DNA of 64,000 bases from Acidocella sp. (GCA_031291755.1 JARLIK010000035.1:1-64000); one strand, 5' to 3'; shown: positions 18,314 through 30,557, counted from the first letter of the stretch. Numbers and translations are program-made. The notes: generated by a model from the letters alone, not told the origin.

Positions 18314-19108
18314 ATGTTTACCAAGCTTCCTAAAATACTGGCGGTTTCGGCCTTGATTTTGGCGCTTGCCGCCCCGGCGGCGCTGGCGCAAACCTCGCCC
18401 GGCTACTTCATTCCACCTGCCGCTCCGCAGGGTGGTCCGGCTCCGTCGCACCCGGCGGCAGCCAAGCCCGCTGCAACCCCCATGAGTTCTGATACGGCAG
18501 CGGCTGACGCCGCCGATGCGCAGGCGCAACCCAAAATGCCGCCGATTCCGCAATTGCCGCCTTTGCCTAAGGCGGCGCCGCCACCGGTAGCGGTAATTGG
18601 TGTGTTGAGCGTGCCGGAAGTGATGCAGAAATCCACTGCCGCCCAGGGCGTGCAGAAGATCATTCAAGACCGCCGTGCCAAGCTGGCGGAAGAGGCCCAG
18701 AAAGATCAGGCCGGCTGGCAGGCTGAGCAGGCGAAAATCACGGCTGAGCGTTCCACGCTGACGGAAGCCGCACTCGAGGCTAAGGAAAAAGCCCTGCAGG
18801 GTGAAATCGCCGCCGCTCAGACCAGCTTCCGCGCCCGTGATCAGGCCATCCAGAATTCCGCGCAGGCGGCTTTGGGTGAGATTGAATCCACATTGATCGC
18901 CGTCATCCGCCAGGTGGCTGATGAGCATGGTATGAATCTGGTGCTGCACCGTGAACAGGTGGCGCTGAATGTCAGCGCCTTTGACATCACCGATGAGGTG
19001 GCTGCGCAGTTGAACAAGCAGGTGACCACCGTGCCGGTGCCGCCCAGCGTGGTAACGCCTGGCATGCCGATCAGTTCGCCGGACGATGGCCAAGGCAACG
19101 GCCAGTAA
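18314..19108 (+). CDS. skp: OmpH/Skp-family periplasmic chaperone
   Basis: The 264-residue product has a Sec signal peptide (KILAVSALILALAAPAALAQ), a proline/alanine-rich insert (about residues 27-90) unusual for Skp, then the OmpH domain: IGVLSVPEVMQKSTAAQGVQKIIQDRR and a long coiled coil rich in Ala, Glu and Gln, ending VALNVSAFDITDEVAAQLNKQV. Skp holds unfolded outer membrane proteins for BamA, whose gene is immediately upstream. GTG 18308 is an alternative start. Confidence 0.88.
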   Translation: MFTKLPKILAVSALILALAAPAALAQTSPGYFIPPAAPQGGPAPSHPAAAKPAATPMSSDTAAADAADAQAQPKMPPIPQLPPLPKAAPPPVAVIGVLSVPEVMQKSTAAQGVQKIIQDRRAKLAEEAQKDQAGWQAEQAKITAERSTLTEAALEAKEKALQGEIAAAQTSFRARDQAIQNSAQAALGEIESTLIAVIRQVADEHGMNLVLHREQVALNVSAFDITDEVAAQLNKQVTTVPVPPSVVTPGMPISSPDDGQGNGQ

Positions 19109-19120
19109 TCTGGCCGTTCA

Positions 19121-20182
19121 ATGAGTATCGCGGCAAAGCCCGGTGATGCACGGTTTTTCGTGCGGACCGGGCCGCATAGTCTGGTAGCGCTGGCGACGTT
19201 GATTGGCGCCAGCCTGACCGGGGAGGATAAGCTTGTATCTGGTGTGGCGCCGCTGCAAACGGCGGGACCGGACGATATCAGCTTCCTTGACAACCGGCGT
19301 TACGCCGAAGTTTTGGATGCCACTAAAGCCGGGGCTGTCATTATCCATCCGGACTTCATGGCCCGGGTACCAGAAGGTACGGCGGCTCTGGTTACGCCCG
19401 AGCCCTATGTCGGCTGGGCAAAGATCTCGGCATGTTTTTTCCCACCGCTCGTCTCGCAAGGCGCTGCACACCCGAGCGCCATTATCGATTCCACCGCGAT
19501 CATCGACCCCTCGGCAGAGATCGGTGCCGGGGCCGTCATTGGCCGGGCGGTTGAAATTGGTGCCGGTTGCATCATCGGACCGCTGGCAGTGATCGGCGAC
19601 GGCGTGGTGATCGGCAAAAACTGCCGTGTGCACACGCACGCCACCATCTCGCACGCAATTTTGGGGGATTGCGTCACCATCTATCCGGGCGCCCGCATCG
19701 GGCAGGACGGGTTTGGTTTCGCCATCACCAAGTCGGGCTTCGTTTCCATCCCGCAACTCGGCCGGGTTCTGATTGGCGATGGCGCTGAAATTGGCGCTAA
19801 TTCGACCATTGATCGCGGCTCCGCCCAGGATACCGTGATCGGGCCGGGGGTGCGTATCGACAATCTGGTTCAGATTGGCCACAACGTTAACATTGGCAGC
19901 CACGCCGTGATTGTGGCGCAGGCGGGGGTTTCTGGCTCGACGACCATTGGCGATCAGGCAATGGTCGCGGCTCAGGCCGGATTGGCCGGGCATTTGAACA
20001 TTGGCCGGGGCGCCCGCATTGGTGCTCAGGCCGGGGTGATGGCCGATGTGGCTGCCGGGATCGAAGTGCTGGGGGCGCCGGCGCAACCGGCCAAGGCGTT
20101 TTTCCGCGAGGTGGTGACACTTCGTAAACTGGTGCAGGCAGCACGTGGTGCCGCCAAGCCGGATCAAAAGAAAGAGGATTGA
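19121..20182 (+). CDS. lpxD: UDP-3-O-(3-hydroxyacyl)glucosamine N-acyltransferase
   Basis: The 353-residue protein has an N-terminal substrate-recognition domain (AGPDDISFLDNRRYAEVL) and a left-handed beta-helix of hexapeptide repeats from about residue 110 to 320. Catalytic histidine context VQIGHNVNIGSHAVIVAQAGVSGS is conserved. It adds the N-linked acyl chain in the third step of lipid A synthesis. It is followed at 12 bases by fabZ, which supplies or competes for the same hydroxyacyl-ACP pool. Confidence 0.96.
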   Translation: MSIAAKPGDARFFVRTGPHSLVALATLIGASLTGEDKLVSGVAPLQTAGPDDISFLDNRRYAEVLDATKAGAVIIHPDFMARVPEGTAALVTPEPYVGWAKISACFFPPLVSQGAAHPSAIIDSTAIIDPSAEIGAGAVIGRAVEIGAGCIIGPLAVIGDGVVIGKNCRVHTHATISHAILGDCVTIYPGARIGQDGFGFAITKSGFVSIPQLGRVLIGDGAEIGANSTIDRGSAQDTVIGPGVRIDNLVQIGHNVNIGSHAVIVAQAGVSGSTTIGDQAMVAAQAGLAGHLNIGRGARIGAQAGVMADVAAGIEVLGAPAQPAKAFFREVVTLRKLVQAARGAAKPDQKKED

Positions 20183-20194
20183 AGACAGGCCGTC

Positions 20195-20689
20195 ATGGAC
20201 GAAATTTCGCAAGAGACATTGCCCGCCATTGATGTGGAGATAATCGACACCAAGCGTCTGATGACGATGATCCCGCATCGCTATCCGTTTCTGCTGGTCG
20301 ATCGTCTGGTCGATGTTCGACGGGACCATTCGGCGATCGGGATAAAAAATGTCACCGTAAATGAAAATTTCTTCCAGGGGCATTTTCCTGGTCACCCGGT
20401 GATGCCCGGCGTACTGATTGTGGAAAGCATGGCGCAGACCGCGGCGGCTCTGGTGATCGAGACGCTTGGCGCCGAGCGCGGCATCCCGATTGTGTATTTC
20501 ATGTCGATCGACAATGCGAAGTTCCGCAAGCCCGTCACCCCGGGTGATTGCTTGCGGATTCATGTCACCAAAGACCGCCGCCGCGGTAATGTCTGGCGTT
20601 TCAACGGCATTGCCAAGGTTGATGGCGTGGCGGTGGCGGAAGCTCTGTTCACCGCCATGATCATGGAAGATGTCAAACCGGCGGTATAA
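20195..20689 (+). CDS. fabZ: 3-hydroxyacyl-ACP dehydratase FabZ
   Basis: The 164-residue hot-dog enzyme has the active-site His in [21 protein letters not shown] (near residues 65-85), with the catalytic Glu in the same helix, and the [15 protein letters not shown]-terminal signature. It dehydrates 3-hydroxyacyl-ACP in fatty acid elongation. It sits between lpxD and lpxA as in most Gram-negative genomes. Confidence 0.97.
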   Translation: MDEISQETLPAIDVEIIDTKRLMTMIPHRYPFLLVDRLVDVRRDHSAIGIKNVTVNENFFQGHFPGHPVMPGVLIVESMAQTAAALVIETLGAERGIPIVYFMSIDNAKFRKPVTPGDCLRIHVTKDRRRGNVWRFNGIAKVDGVAVAEALFTAMIMEDVKPAV

Positions 20690-20694
20690 TCGTT

Positions 20695-20712
20695 TATAAT
20701 CAAATGATTATA
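20695..20712. promoter_or_regulatory. AT-rich 18-bp palindrome between fabZ and lpxA
   Basis: TATAATCA and its exact complement TGATTATA flank two bases. It lies in the 84-base AT-rich gap, the only such gap in this otherwise compact operon. It could be an operator or an internal promoter -10 region; no matching -35 is obvious. Confidence 0.35.
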
Positions 20713-20773
20713 TGGAAATAATTAGAAATGACGATTGACTGGCGGGAGCGCAGCCGGACGTCTAAAGGATTTT

Positions 20774-21622
20774 ATGAAGATGGCGGGTGTTGGATTGGAG
20801 ACCGTTTTGCTTGACCTGATACATCCGACCGCGATCGTTTCGCCGGATGCCTTTATCGGCCGTGGGGTGAAAATCGGGCCGTTTTGCACGGTCGGGCCAG
20901 ATGTGGTGCTCGAAGATGATGTTGAACTGGTCAGCCATGTGGTGGTGGAGGGCAAGACCCGTATCTGCCAGGGTGCCAAATTATTCCCCTTCTGCACTGT
21001 CGGGATGGCACCGCAGGATTTGAAATATAAAGGCGAACCGACCGAGACCATTATCGGTCCGCGCACCATCATTCGTGAACATTGCTCGATCCATCGCGGC
21101 ACCATCACCGGCACCGGCATCACCAAAATCGGCGCGGATTGCCTGCTGATGGCGGTGGTGCATATCGCCCATGACTGCACGGTGGGCGACAATGTCATCA
21201 TGTCCAATAACGTGGTGCTGGGCGGCCATGTGGTGGTGGGCGATCGCGCCATCATCGGCGGTTCGGCGGCGTTGCTGCAATTTGTCCGCGTCGGGCAGGG
21301 TGCCATGGTCGGCGGTGTCACCGGCGTCACCGCTGATGTCATCCCCTACGGCTTTGTCTTTGGCCCCCGTGCCAAGCTGTGCGGCCTGAACATCATCGGC
21401 CTGCGCCGCCGTGGTCTGGACAAAACGCAACTGCACCGCGTGCGGGCAGCCTATAAATTTCTGTTCGCCGGCCCTGGGGTGTTTGCCGAGCGCACGGCTC
21501 AGGCCCGCGTTGATTACGCCGATAATCAATATGTGATGGACATGCTGGATTTTATCGCCATGCCCAGCCGCCATGGGTTGATCACCAACCTCTCGCGCGC
21601 CACCGGCGAAGACGAAGGTTAA
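20774..21622 (+). CDS. lpxA: UDP-N-acetylglucosamine O-acyltransferase
   Basis: The product is 282 residues from ATG 20774, with AAAGGA five bases upstream; the frame is open to 20735. The hexapeptide-repeat beta-helix (IHPTAIVSPDAFIGRGVKIGPFCTVGP onward) carries the catalytic His region VHIAHDCTVGDNVIMSN, and the C-terminal helical domain begins GLNIIGLRRRGLDKTQLHRVRAAYKFLF. It transfers the first 3-hydroxyacyl chain of lipid A to UDP-GlcNAc. Confidence 0.96.
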   Translation: MKMAGVGLETVLLDLIHPTAIVSPDAFIGRGVKIGPFCTVGPDVVLEDDVELVSHVVVEGKTRICQGAKLFPFCTVGMAPQDLKYKGEPTETIIGPRTIIREHCSIHRGTITGTGITKIGADCLLMAVVHIAHDCTVGDNVIMSNNVVLGGHVVVGDRAIIGGSAALLQFVRVGQGAMVGGVTGVTADVIPYGFVFGPRAKLCGLNIIGLRRRGLDKTQLHRVRAAYKFLFAGPGVFAERTAQARVDYADNQYVMDMLDFIAMPSRHGLITNLSRATGEDEG

Positions 21623-21626
21623 CATC

Positions 21627-22445
21627 TTGGGCTTGCCGCTAGGGATTATTGCTGGCGGCGGTCCCTTGCCGGGGCAGGTGGCCGATGCCGCCCGTGCCGC
21701 CGGGAGGCCGGTGTTCATCACCGCCCTGGAAGGTTTCGCCGAACCAGATGTGGTGGCGCCGTTCGAGCACCAGTTTTTCCGCCTCGGTGCCATCGGTGCC
21801 ATCCGGCAGGCGCTGAAGGAGCGCGGCTGCGTTGACCTGGTGATGATCGGCCCGGTCAAACGTCCCTCGATGCTGGCATTGCGCCCGGACACTGAAGGGC
21901 TGAAGCTGATCGGCAAAGTCGGCAAGGCAGCGTTTGCCGGTGACGACGGGCTGCTCGCTGCCATCATCAGGGTGTTGAGCGAGGATGGTTTCCGCGTGCT
22001 GGGCGCACACGATATTCTCTCCGATGTTCTCGGCCCCGCCGGACTGCTCACCGTCACCGCCCCGGACGCCGCCGCGATGGCGGATGTGCAGCGCGGCATT
22101 GAGGTGCTGAAAATCATCGGTGCGGCCGACATCGGCCAGGCTTGCGTGGTGCAGCAGGGCATCGTGCTGGCGGTGGAGGCGGTGGAAGGCACTGATGCGA
22201 TGCTCAGCCGCATTCCGGCGGTGGTCCGCCCTGGCCCCGGTGGCGTGCTGGTGAAGCTGGCCAAGCCGGGCCAGGAGCGCCGGGCGGATTTGCCCACCAT
22301 CGGCCCCAACACTATCGCGCACGCCAGCAGAGCAGGGTTGCGCGGTATCGCATTTGAAGCCGGCGGCACTATCTTGAGCGACAGAGAGGCAATGATTGAA
22401 GCGGCTGACGCCGCCGGGTTGTTTCTTACTGGTATCGAAATCTAG
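21627..22445 (+). CDS. lpxI: UDP-2,3-diacylglucosamine pyrophosphatase LpxI
   Basis: The 272-residue protein starts at TTG 21627 four bases after lpxA. The N-terminus [26 protein letters not shown] and the C-terminal motifs [21 protein letters not shown] and [12 protein letters not shown] are those of LpxI (DUF1009), the alphaproteobacterial replacement for LpxH. It releases lipid X from UDP-diacylglucosamine. The usual next gene, lpxB, is absent; gloA follows instead. Confidence 0.93.
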   Translation: MGLPLGIIAGGGPLPGQVADAARAAGRPVFITALEGFAEPDVVAPFEHQFFRLGAIGAIRQALKERGCVDLVMIGPVKRPSMLALRPDTEGLKLIGKVGKAAFAGDDGLLAAIIRVLSEDGFRVLGAHDILSDVLGPAGLLTVTAPDAAAMADVQRGIEVLKIIGAADIGQACVVQQGIVLAVEAVEGTDAMLSRIPAVVRPGPGGVLVKLAKPGQERRADLPTIGPNTIAHASRAGLRGIAFEAGGTILSDREAMIEAADAAGLFLTGIEI

Positions 22446-22459
22446 TCCGGAGTCTCCTG

Positions 22460-22858
22460 ATGAGCGCAAATTTCACCTATCTGCACACCATGCTGCGGGT
22501 TGGAAACCTCGACGCCAGCGTGAATTTCTACACCAAACTGCTGGGCATGCAGGAATTGCGCCGCCGTGAAGTTCCTGACGGCAAATACACATTGGTGTTC
22601 GTAGGCTACGGCCATGAGCCGGAACACACGGTTCTTGAACTCACCTACAACTGGGGCGTTGATCATTATGACATCGGCTCGGCCTTTGGGCATTTAGCTC
22701 TCGGCGTGCCTGACATTTACGCCACCTGCGACAAATTGCGCGCCGCCGGTGTGAAAATCTCCCGCGAACCAGGCCCGGTGAAATTCGGCACCACGGTCAT
22801 CGCTTTCATCGAGGACCCGGACGGCTATAAAATCGAGCTGATCGAACATAAATCTTAG
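22460..22858 (+). CDS. gloA: Lactoylglutathione lyase (glyoxalase I)
   Basis: The 132-residue VOC-fold enzyme shows the four metal ligands: His in LHTMLRVGN, Glu in [10 protein letters not shown], His in FGHLALGV and Glu in YKIELIEHK. Together with the Asn-Trp-Gly motif this is glyoxalase I of the E. coli nickel type. It converts the methylglyoxal-glutathione hemithioacetal to S-lactoylglutathione in the cytoplasm. It is probably co-transcribed with lpxI (14-base gap), though functionally unrelated. Confidence 0.95.
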   Translation: MSANFTYLHTMLRVGNLDASVNFYTKLLGMQELRRREVPDGKYTLVFVGYGHEPEHTVLELTYNWGVDHYDIGSAFGHLALGVPDIYATCDKLRAAGVKISREPGPVKFGTTVIAFIEDPDGYKIELIEHKS

Positions 22859-23014
22859 ACCTTGCCCTTGGTGGCGCCGCTGTCAAAACTTCCTGTGGCG
22901 TCAAGAATCATGCAGGCTCAACAAATCGCCCGCTTGTGACAGTTTATTAATTCACAGATTTGCAAAATCCGGATACTCCTAACGCAAAAGGCTGGCTGGT
23001 TCAGTCTTGGCACG

Positions 23015-23031
23015 GGTGGAATTATACCACC
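23015..23031. promoter_or_regulatory. Inverted repeat upstream of the CpaE-like gene
   Basis: GGTGG and CCACC flank AATTATA within the 190-base gap between gloA and the CpaE-like gene, 18 bases before the GTG. It could be an operator or a weak RNA hairpin. The rest of the gap (22859-23014) shows no ORF or terminator I can support. Confidence 0.25.
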
Positions 23032-23048
23032 TGTTTGGGAGGAGTATT

Positions 23049-24293
23049 GTGGCAGACCCGGATCCGTATCAGAAGTCATACGGCGGTGCGGGCCCGAGGC
23101 TGGACCGCGTGGCTGTGCTGGCCTTTGTAACCGATGCGCAAACTGAGACAGTTCTGCGGGACGGTCTTGGTGATATATTGGCAAGCGGCATGGATATCCG
23201 CCGCGGCTCCGTGCGCACCGCCGTTCAGGCGATGGTGAAATTGCCCACGCCCGAAGTGCTGATTATCGATATTTCCGGAGATGACCAGCCGTTAGGCGCC
23301 TTGGGCGAACTCTCCGATGTGGTGGAACCAGGGGTTCGGGTGCTGGTAGTGGGCGAGATCGATGATGTGAATTTTTATCGTCACATCACCCGCGGCATGG
23401 GCGTTATGGAATATATCAGCAAGCCGCTGACGCGTGAGAAGGTTGGCCGGCATTTTGCGCCGTTGATTACCCGCAAAACAGTTGGTGCGGATGCTGCGCG
23501 CGGCGGCCGCGTTGTGGCGGTAACCGGCGCCCGCGGTGGGGTGGGAGCGACGACGATTGCCGGTAACCTTGCTTGGTATCTTGGCGTGATATCGAAGCGC
23601 CATACGGTGTTTGTAGAGTCCGATCTGCATATGGGTTCGGGCGCTTTATTGCTGGGAGCGAGAACCGGTCCAGGCTTACGGATGGCTCTGGAAACACCGG
23701 ACCGGATTGATCCGATATTTGTGGAGCGTGCGGCGCAACTGGTCGCCGAGCGCTTGTTTATCCTCTCCAGTGAGGAAAAGCTAAGCGAACCACTAACCTA
23801 CGCCACTGGCGCCGCGCTGAAATTGGTTGATGTGCTGCGGGTGCGCTATAATTTTGTCGTCATGGATGTGCCATTCATGCCGATGCAGGTGAATCACGAT
23901 TTGCTGGAATATTCACACCAGCGCGTGATTGTGATGGATCCAACCTTGGCCTCGGTGCGCGATACACTGCGGCTCATCAGTCTGCCGAATGGCCCTTGGC
24001 AGACGCAATCGCCGACGATTCTGCTGAACCGGCAAGGCCGGCCCGGTGGGTTGACCCGCAAGCAGATTGAGGATGCACTAAAGGCGAAAATCGACATCGT
24101 GATCCCGGATGTTCCCAAACAGATGAACGAGAGCGCCAGCTTCGGAGACCTCGCCGTCGTGCCGCGCGGGCCGTTCCGGCAAGGGATCATCGATCTGGCG
24201 CGGGAGATCGGCTTTATCGCCGGACGTGACGAACCGGGTGGGCGGCCGCCTCCGGCGGAAGATGCGTTTCCGGTCTTTATCCCGGTTGGATAA
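23049..24293 (+). CDS. CpaE/TadZ-like pilus-assembly ATPase, orphan
   Basis: The 414-residue protein starts at GTG 23049 behind GGGAGGAG. Residues about 20-140 resemble a response-regulator receiver domain (LIIDISGD, VLVVGEID, ISKPLTREKV), as in CpaE/TadZ. A ParA/MinD-type ATPase domain follows, with the atypical Walker A GARGGVGATTIAGNLA (about residues 160-175), in which the usual signature lysine before GG is Arg and the P-loop Lys is Ala, as is common in TadZ. TadZ localises Flp pilus machinery to the pole. No other cpa/tad gene lies nearby, so its job here is uncertain. Confidence 0.8.
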   Translation: MADPDPYQKSYGGAGPRLDRVAVLAFVTDAQTETVLRDGLGDILASGMDIRRGSVRTAVQAMVKLPTPEVLIIDISGDDQPLGALGELSDVVEPGVRVLVVGEIDDVNFYRHITRGMGVMEYISKPLTREKVGRHFAPLITRKTVGADAARGGRVVAVTGARGGVGATTIAGNLAWYLGVISKRHTVFVESDLHMGSGALLLGARTGPGLRMALETPDRIDPIFVERAAQLVAERLFILSSEEKLSEPLTYATGAALKLVDVLRVRYNFVVMDVPFMPMQVNHDLLEYSHQRVIVMDPTLASVRDTLRLISLPNGPWQTQSPTILLNRQGRPGGLTRKQIEDALKAKIDIVIPDVPKQMNESASFGDLAVVPRGPFRQGIIDLAREIGFIAGRDEPGGRPPPAEDAFPVFIPVG

Positions 24294-24308
24294 CAACCAG
24301 ACCGGCAG

Positions 24309-25505
24309 TTAAATGCGCCGTAGCACGTAGGCTTCGCGGAGCGCGGTTTCAATCGCCGCGCCGTGGGCTTCGTCGCGGGCTTCAATCATAATCTCAAGCT
24401 GCGCATCCTGCACGGAGGGTGAGGAGAACAGCCGGTGATGCGCCACCTCGATGATATTGCCGCCGCGCGTGCCGATGCGGGAGGCGATGTCGGCGAGCAT
24501 GCCGGGCCGGTCCGGCATTTCCAGCACTACTCGCAGTAAGCGGCCATCGCGCAGCAAATTGCGCATTAAGGTGTTGGCCAAAATCCGCGGGTCGATATTG
24601 CCGCCGCAAATGGGAATGCCGACGCGTTTGCCCCGGAAGCGTTCCGGATAGGCCAGCACGGCGGCCAGTCCTGCCGCCCCAGCGCCCTCGGCCACTTGCT
24701 TGGCGCCTTCCACCAGCAGTGCAATGGCTTGTTCCACCGCGTGTTCGGAGACGACCAGCACTTCGATATTTAATTTTTTTAGAATTTCGAGCGGATTTTG
24801 CCCGATATCGCGCACCGCAATGCCCTCGGCGATGGTGGGGCCACCGACATGGATCGGCTGGTGCGCCAGCGCCTGGGCAAAGGCGGAGTAATTTTCAACT
24901 TCGACGCCCACGATGTCGAGTTCCGGCTTCATGGCGCGGGCCACGATGGCGGAGCCTGAAAGCAGCCCGCCGCCGCCGGTGGCAACCGTCATGGCCTGCA
25001 AATTCGGCACATCCTGCAGCATTTCCAGCGCCATGGTGCCTTGCCCGGCCATTACGGCGGGGTCGTCATACGGGTGAATGAAAACATAACCGTGTTTTTC
25101 GGCCAGATGATGCGCATGCGCGGCGGATTCCGCCAGCATCTCGCCATGCAGCACCACCTCGGCACCCCAGGCGGCGGTGCGGGTGACTTTGGTGGACGGC
25201 GTGAAAATCGGCATGACGATGGTGGCCTTGATACCGGCCAGCGCTGCATGCCGGGCCACGGCCTGCGCATGATTGCCGGCTGACATCGCTATCACCCCAG
25301 CTTTTTTCTCGGCCTCGCTCAGCAGTGCGATACGGTTGGCCGCGCCGCGCTCCTTGAACGCGCCGGTGGCCTGCAAATGGTCGTATTTCAGGTAAATCTC
25401 GGCCCCAGTGACCTTGCTCAAGCCGTCCGAACGCAGAAACGGCGAGCGGATGACAGCGCCTTCGATCCGCTTGGCAGCGGCCTCAACGTCCTGGAAAGTG
25501 ATCAT
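24309..25505 (-). CDS. ilvA: Threonine ammonia-lyase with C-terminal ACT domain
   Basis: The 398-residue PLP enzyme deaminates threonine (and serine) to 2-oxobutanoate for isoleucine synthesis or catabolism. The PLP lysine is Lys51 in TGAFKERGA; the phosphate-binding loop is ATGGGGLLSG. The last 75 residues form a single ACT domain (LRVVLEMPDRPGMLADIASRIGTRGGNI), which suggests allosteric control. The size matches the shorter TdcB/IlvA2-type enzyme rather than the 500-residue biosynthetic IlvA with two ACT-like domains, so the symbol is tentative. It lies five bases after greA. Confidence 0.9.
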   Translation of the reverse strand: MITFQDVEAAAKRIEGAVIRSPFLRSDGLSKVTGAEIYLKYDHLQATGAFKERGAANRIALLSEAEKKAGVIAMSAGNHAQAVARHAALAGIKATIVMPIFTPSTKVTRTAAWGAEVVLHGEMLAESAAHAHHLAEKHGYVFIHPYDDPAVMAGQGTMALEMLQDVPNLQAMTVATGGGGLLSGSAIVARAMKPELDIVGVEVENYSAFAQALAHQPIHVGGPTIAEGIAVRDIGQNPLEILKKLNIEVLVVSEHAVEQAIALLVEGAKQVAEGAGAAGLAAVLAYPERFRGKRVGIPICGGNIDPRILANTLMRNLLRDGRLLRVVLEMPDRPGMLADIASRIGTRGGNIIEVAHHRLFSSPSVQDAQLEIMIEARDEAHGAAIETALREAYVLRRI

Positions 25506-25510
25506 TTGCC

Positions 25511-25984
25511 TTAGCCGTAAGTGATTTTGAGGATCTCGTAGGTCCGGTCGCCGCTTGGTGCTGGCACCGAGACAGTATCTCCCACCCGTTTGGCGATCAG
25601 CGCCTTGGCGAGCGGCGAAGTAATCGAGAGCCGGGCACGCTTCACATCGGCCTCATGCATGCCCACGATCTGGTAGGTGACTTCCTTTTCGGTGTCCTCA
25701 TCCATCAGCAGGATGCTGGCGCCAAACATCACGGTGTCGCCGGAAAGGGCTGCGGGGTCGATGACTTCCGCCGCCGAGGTGATTTCCTCCAGTTCGGCAA
25801 TCCGGCCCTCAATGAAGGACTGGCGTTCACGCGCGGCATGGTATTCGGCGTTTTCCGAGAGGTCGCCGTGGGCGCGGGCCTCGGCGATGGCGCGAATAAT
25901 GGCGGGGCGTTCCTGGGCCTTGAGCATACGCAACTCGTCTTCAAGGGCCATCAGGCCAGCCGCGGTCATAGGAAATTTCTGCAA
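25511..25984 (-). CDS. greA: Transcription elongation factor GreA
   Basis: The 157-residue protein has the N-terminal coiled coil with the acidic tip (RAHGDLSENAEYHAARERQSFIEGRIAELE) and the C-terminal FKBP-like domain (ISITSPLAKALIAKRVGDTVSVPAPSG). It stimulates RNA polymerase to cleave backtracked transcripts. GAGGAG precedes the ATG. It lies downstream of carB, a common alphaproteobacterial order. Confidence 0.97.
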   Translation of the reverse strand: MQKFPMTAAGLMALEDELRMLKAQERPAIIRAIAEARAHGDLSENAEYHAARERQSFIEGRIAELEEITSAAEVIDPAALSGDTVMFGASILLMDEDTEKEVTYQIVGMHEADVKRARLSITSPLAKALIAKRVGDTVSVPAPSGDRTYEILKITYG

Positions 25985-26039
25985 CTTGGTCTCCTCGGCC
26001 AGAGGTTGGCCGATGGGTTAAGGTTAAAACAACAAGCGC

Positions 26040-26062
26040 CGCCTGGCCCGTAAGGCCCGGCG
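26040..26062 (-). terminator. Weak hairpin between carB and greA
   Basis: Two 4-bp G-C blocks separated by one mismatch form a nine-position stem with a five-base loop; on the minus strand it is followed by a T-rich segment (cttgttgtttt). It may attenuate carB transcription before greA. Confidence 0.35.
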
Positions 26063-26067
26063 ACGTT

Positions 26068-29310
<3,243 letters not shown>

Positions 29311-29331
29311 TTTAGCTCTCTCAGCGTTGCA

Positions 29332-30510
29332 TCAGTCGGGCCGGACCCGGCGTAGATATTGTTCAAACAAGGGCACGGTGAAGGCTGTATCCCCATGCGC
29401 CGGAGCATAAATCATGCCCTTGGCGATGAGATTATTGCGAATGGGCGCAATGGATTGAGGCGTCACGCCGAGCGCACTGGCGACATCGCCAGAGCGATAG
29501 GGGCCAACACCGGGCAGGCTCGCCATGGCGCGTACATAGTCACGTTCGCGCGGGGTGAGACGTTCAAAACGCACCTTGAAAAATCCAGAATCAAGCCGGG
29601 CCGTGGCTTCTTCGGTCGCAACCTGAGTATCTTGCACCGTGATCGGTGATTTTGCGGCTGCGTTCCAGGCTTGATAACCCCATTCCTGCAAGAAGAATGG
29701 ATAGCCCTGAGTCCAGTCAAAAATATTTTTTAAGGCTTCAGCTTCGATCGTTTCCCCTTCGGCCGTGATGGGCTTCGCGATCGCTGCGACGGCATCAAGA
29801 TGACTGAGGGCTCCCACTGCCGAAAAATCAAACAGCCTCTCAGCGTAGGATTTAGAACGCCCCATCAGCCCCACCACCTGCGGCAGCCCGGCTCCGAACA
29901 CCAAGATTGGCAATTTTAATTGTGCCAACCGATGCGCTGACATGATGAGCGCACTCATCTCCGATTCGGTTAGATATTGCAGTTCATCGATGAGAATGGT
30001 CACATGCTTTTGACGGTCCATGGCGGCTTTGCCGATGGCGGCAAATAAATCGGGTAAGTCGGTCTCTAAATCTCCGCTATCGGCTGTGCCAATTTCCGGG
30101 TCTATATCGAGAGCCAACTCAGCCTCGCCATATTTCACACGCAAGCCACCCATAAAGCTTTTGAAAATCCGCATGGCGCGCTTGGCATGCTCTGAGAGCG
30201 CACCAAGCCGGTCGAGGTCCAGCAGCAGCCGGCGTAGCGCTGGAACCAGCAATTGAGGCAGGCGTTTGTCCTCATGGGCTTCCAGATTAATGCAATAAAA
30301 CCCGCGTGCCTCGGCCATCAGCCGGAATTCATTTAGCAAAACAGTCTTGCCGACGCCTCTTAACCCAACGGCGATGATGCTTTTCACCGGCCGTCCCAGT
30401 TTGAGCCTCTCCATGGCAATGCGTGCCTGTTCGATGATTTCCCACCGCCCGCTTAGCTCTGGTGGCGGGGTGCCTGCACCTGGGGCAAAAGGGTTTTTTA
30501 TCGGGTCCAT
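29332..30510 (-). CDS. AAA-type ATPase with C-terminal winged helix, inserted between carA and carB
   Basis: The 392-residue protein has Walker A GLRGVGKTVLL (about residues 49-59) and Walker B VTILIDELQYL, followed by AHRLAQLKLPILVFGAGLP (sensor-like) and a C-terminal winged-helix segment (ALGVTPQSIAPIRNNLIAKGMI). This is the Orc1/Cdc6-like or STAND-like ATPase type often found as an isolated accessory gene. ATG 30510 is preferred over TTG 30543 because an AT-rich promoter ends just upstream. The gene splits carAB, has its own promoter, and its surroundings are much more AT-rich than the neighbours, which suggests acquisition. Function unknown. Confidence 0.75.
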   Translation of the reverse strand: MDPIKNPFAPGAGTPPPELSGRWEIIEQARIAMERLKLGRPVKSIIAVGLRGVGKTVLLNEFRLMAEARGFYCINLEAHEDKRLPQLLVPALRRLLLDLDRLGALSEHAKRAMRIFKSFMGGLRVKYGEAELALDIDPEIGTADSGDLETDLPDLFAAIGKAAMDRQKHVTILIDELQYLTESEMSALIMSAHRLAQLKLPILVFGAGLPQVVGLMGRSKSYAERLFDFSAVGALSHLDAVAAIAKPITAEGETIEAEALKNIFDWTQGYPFFLQEWGYQAWNAAAKSPITVQDTQVATEEATARLDSGFFKVRFERLTPRERDYVRAMASLPGVGPYRSGDVASALGVTPQSIAPIRNNLIAKGMIYAPAHGDTAFTVPLFEQYLRRVRPD

Positions 30511-30514
30511 GGTG

Positions 30515-30543
30515 AATATAGTTGTTTTATAAAAGTATATCAA
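30515..30543 (-). promoter_or_regulatory. Promoter of the inserted ATPase gene
   Basis: On the minus strand TTGATA (30538-30543) and TATATT (30515-30520) are separated by exactly 17 bases. The start point would fall at or next to the ATG at 30510, and no Shine-Dalgarno is present, which points to a leaderless mRNA. Confidence 0.6.
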
Positions 30544-30557
30544 ATTATCAATATACT
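30534..30557. promoter_or_regulatory. Inverted repeat over the ATPase -35 region
   Basis: AGTATAT and ATATACT (7 bp each) flank ten bases, covering the -35 element of the ATPase promoter. The geometry fits a dimeric repressor operator, possibly for self-control; no regulator is identified. Confidence 0.35.

Noticed and set aside
22935-22956. TGTGA and TCACA half-sites resembling a CRP site
   Set aside because: The spacing is 12 bases instead of the 6 required for CRP/FNR dimers.
23009-23026. Sigma-54-like TTGGCACG upstream of the CpaE-like gene
   Set aside because: The -12 GC element is absent at the required spacing.
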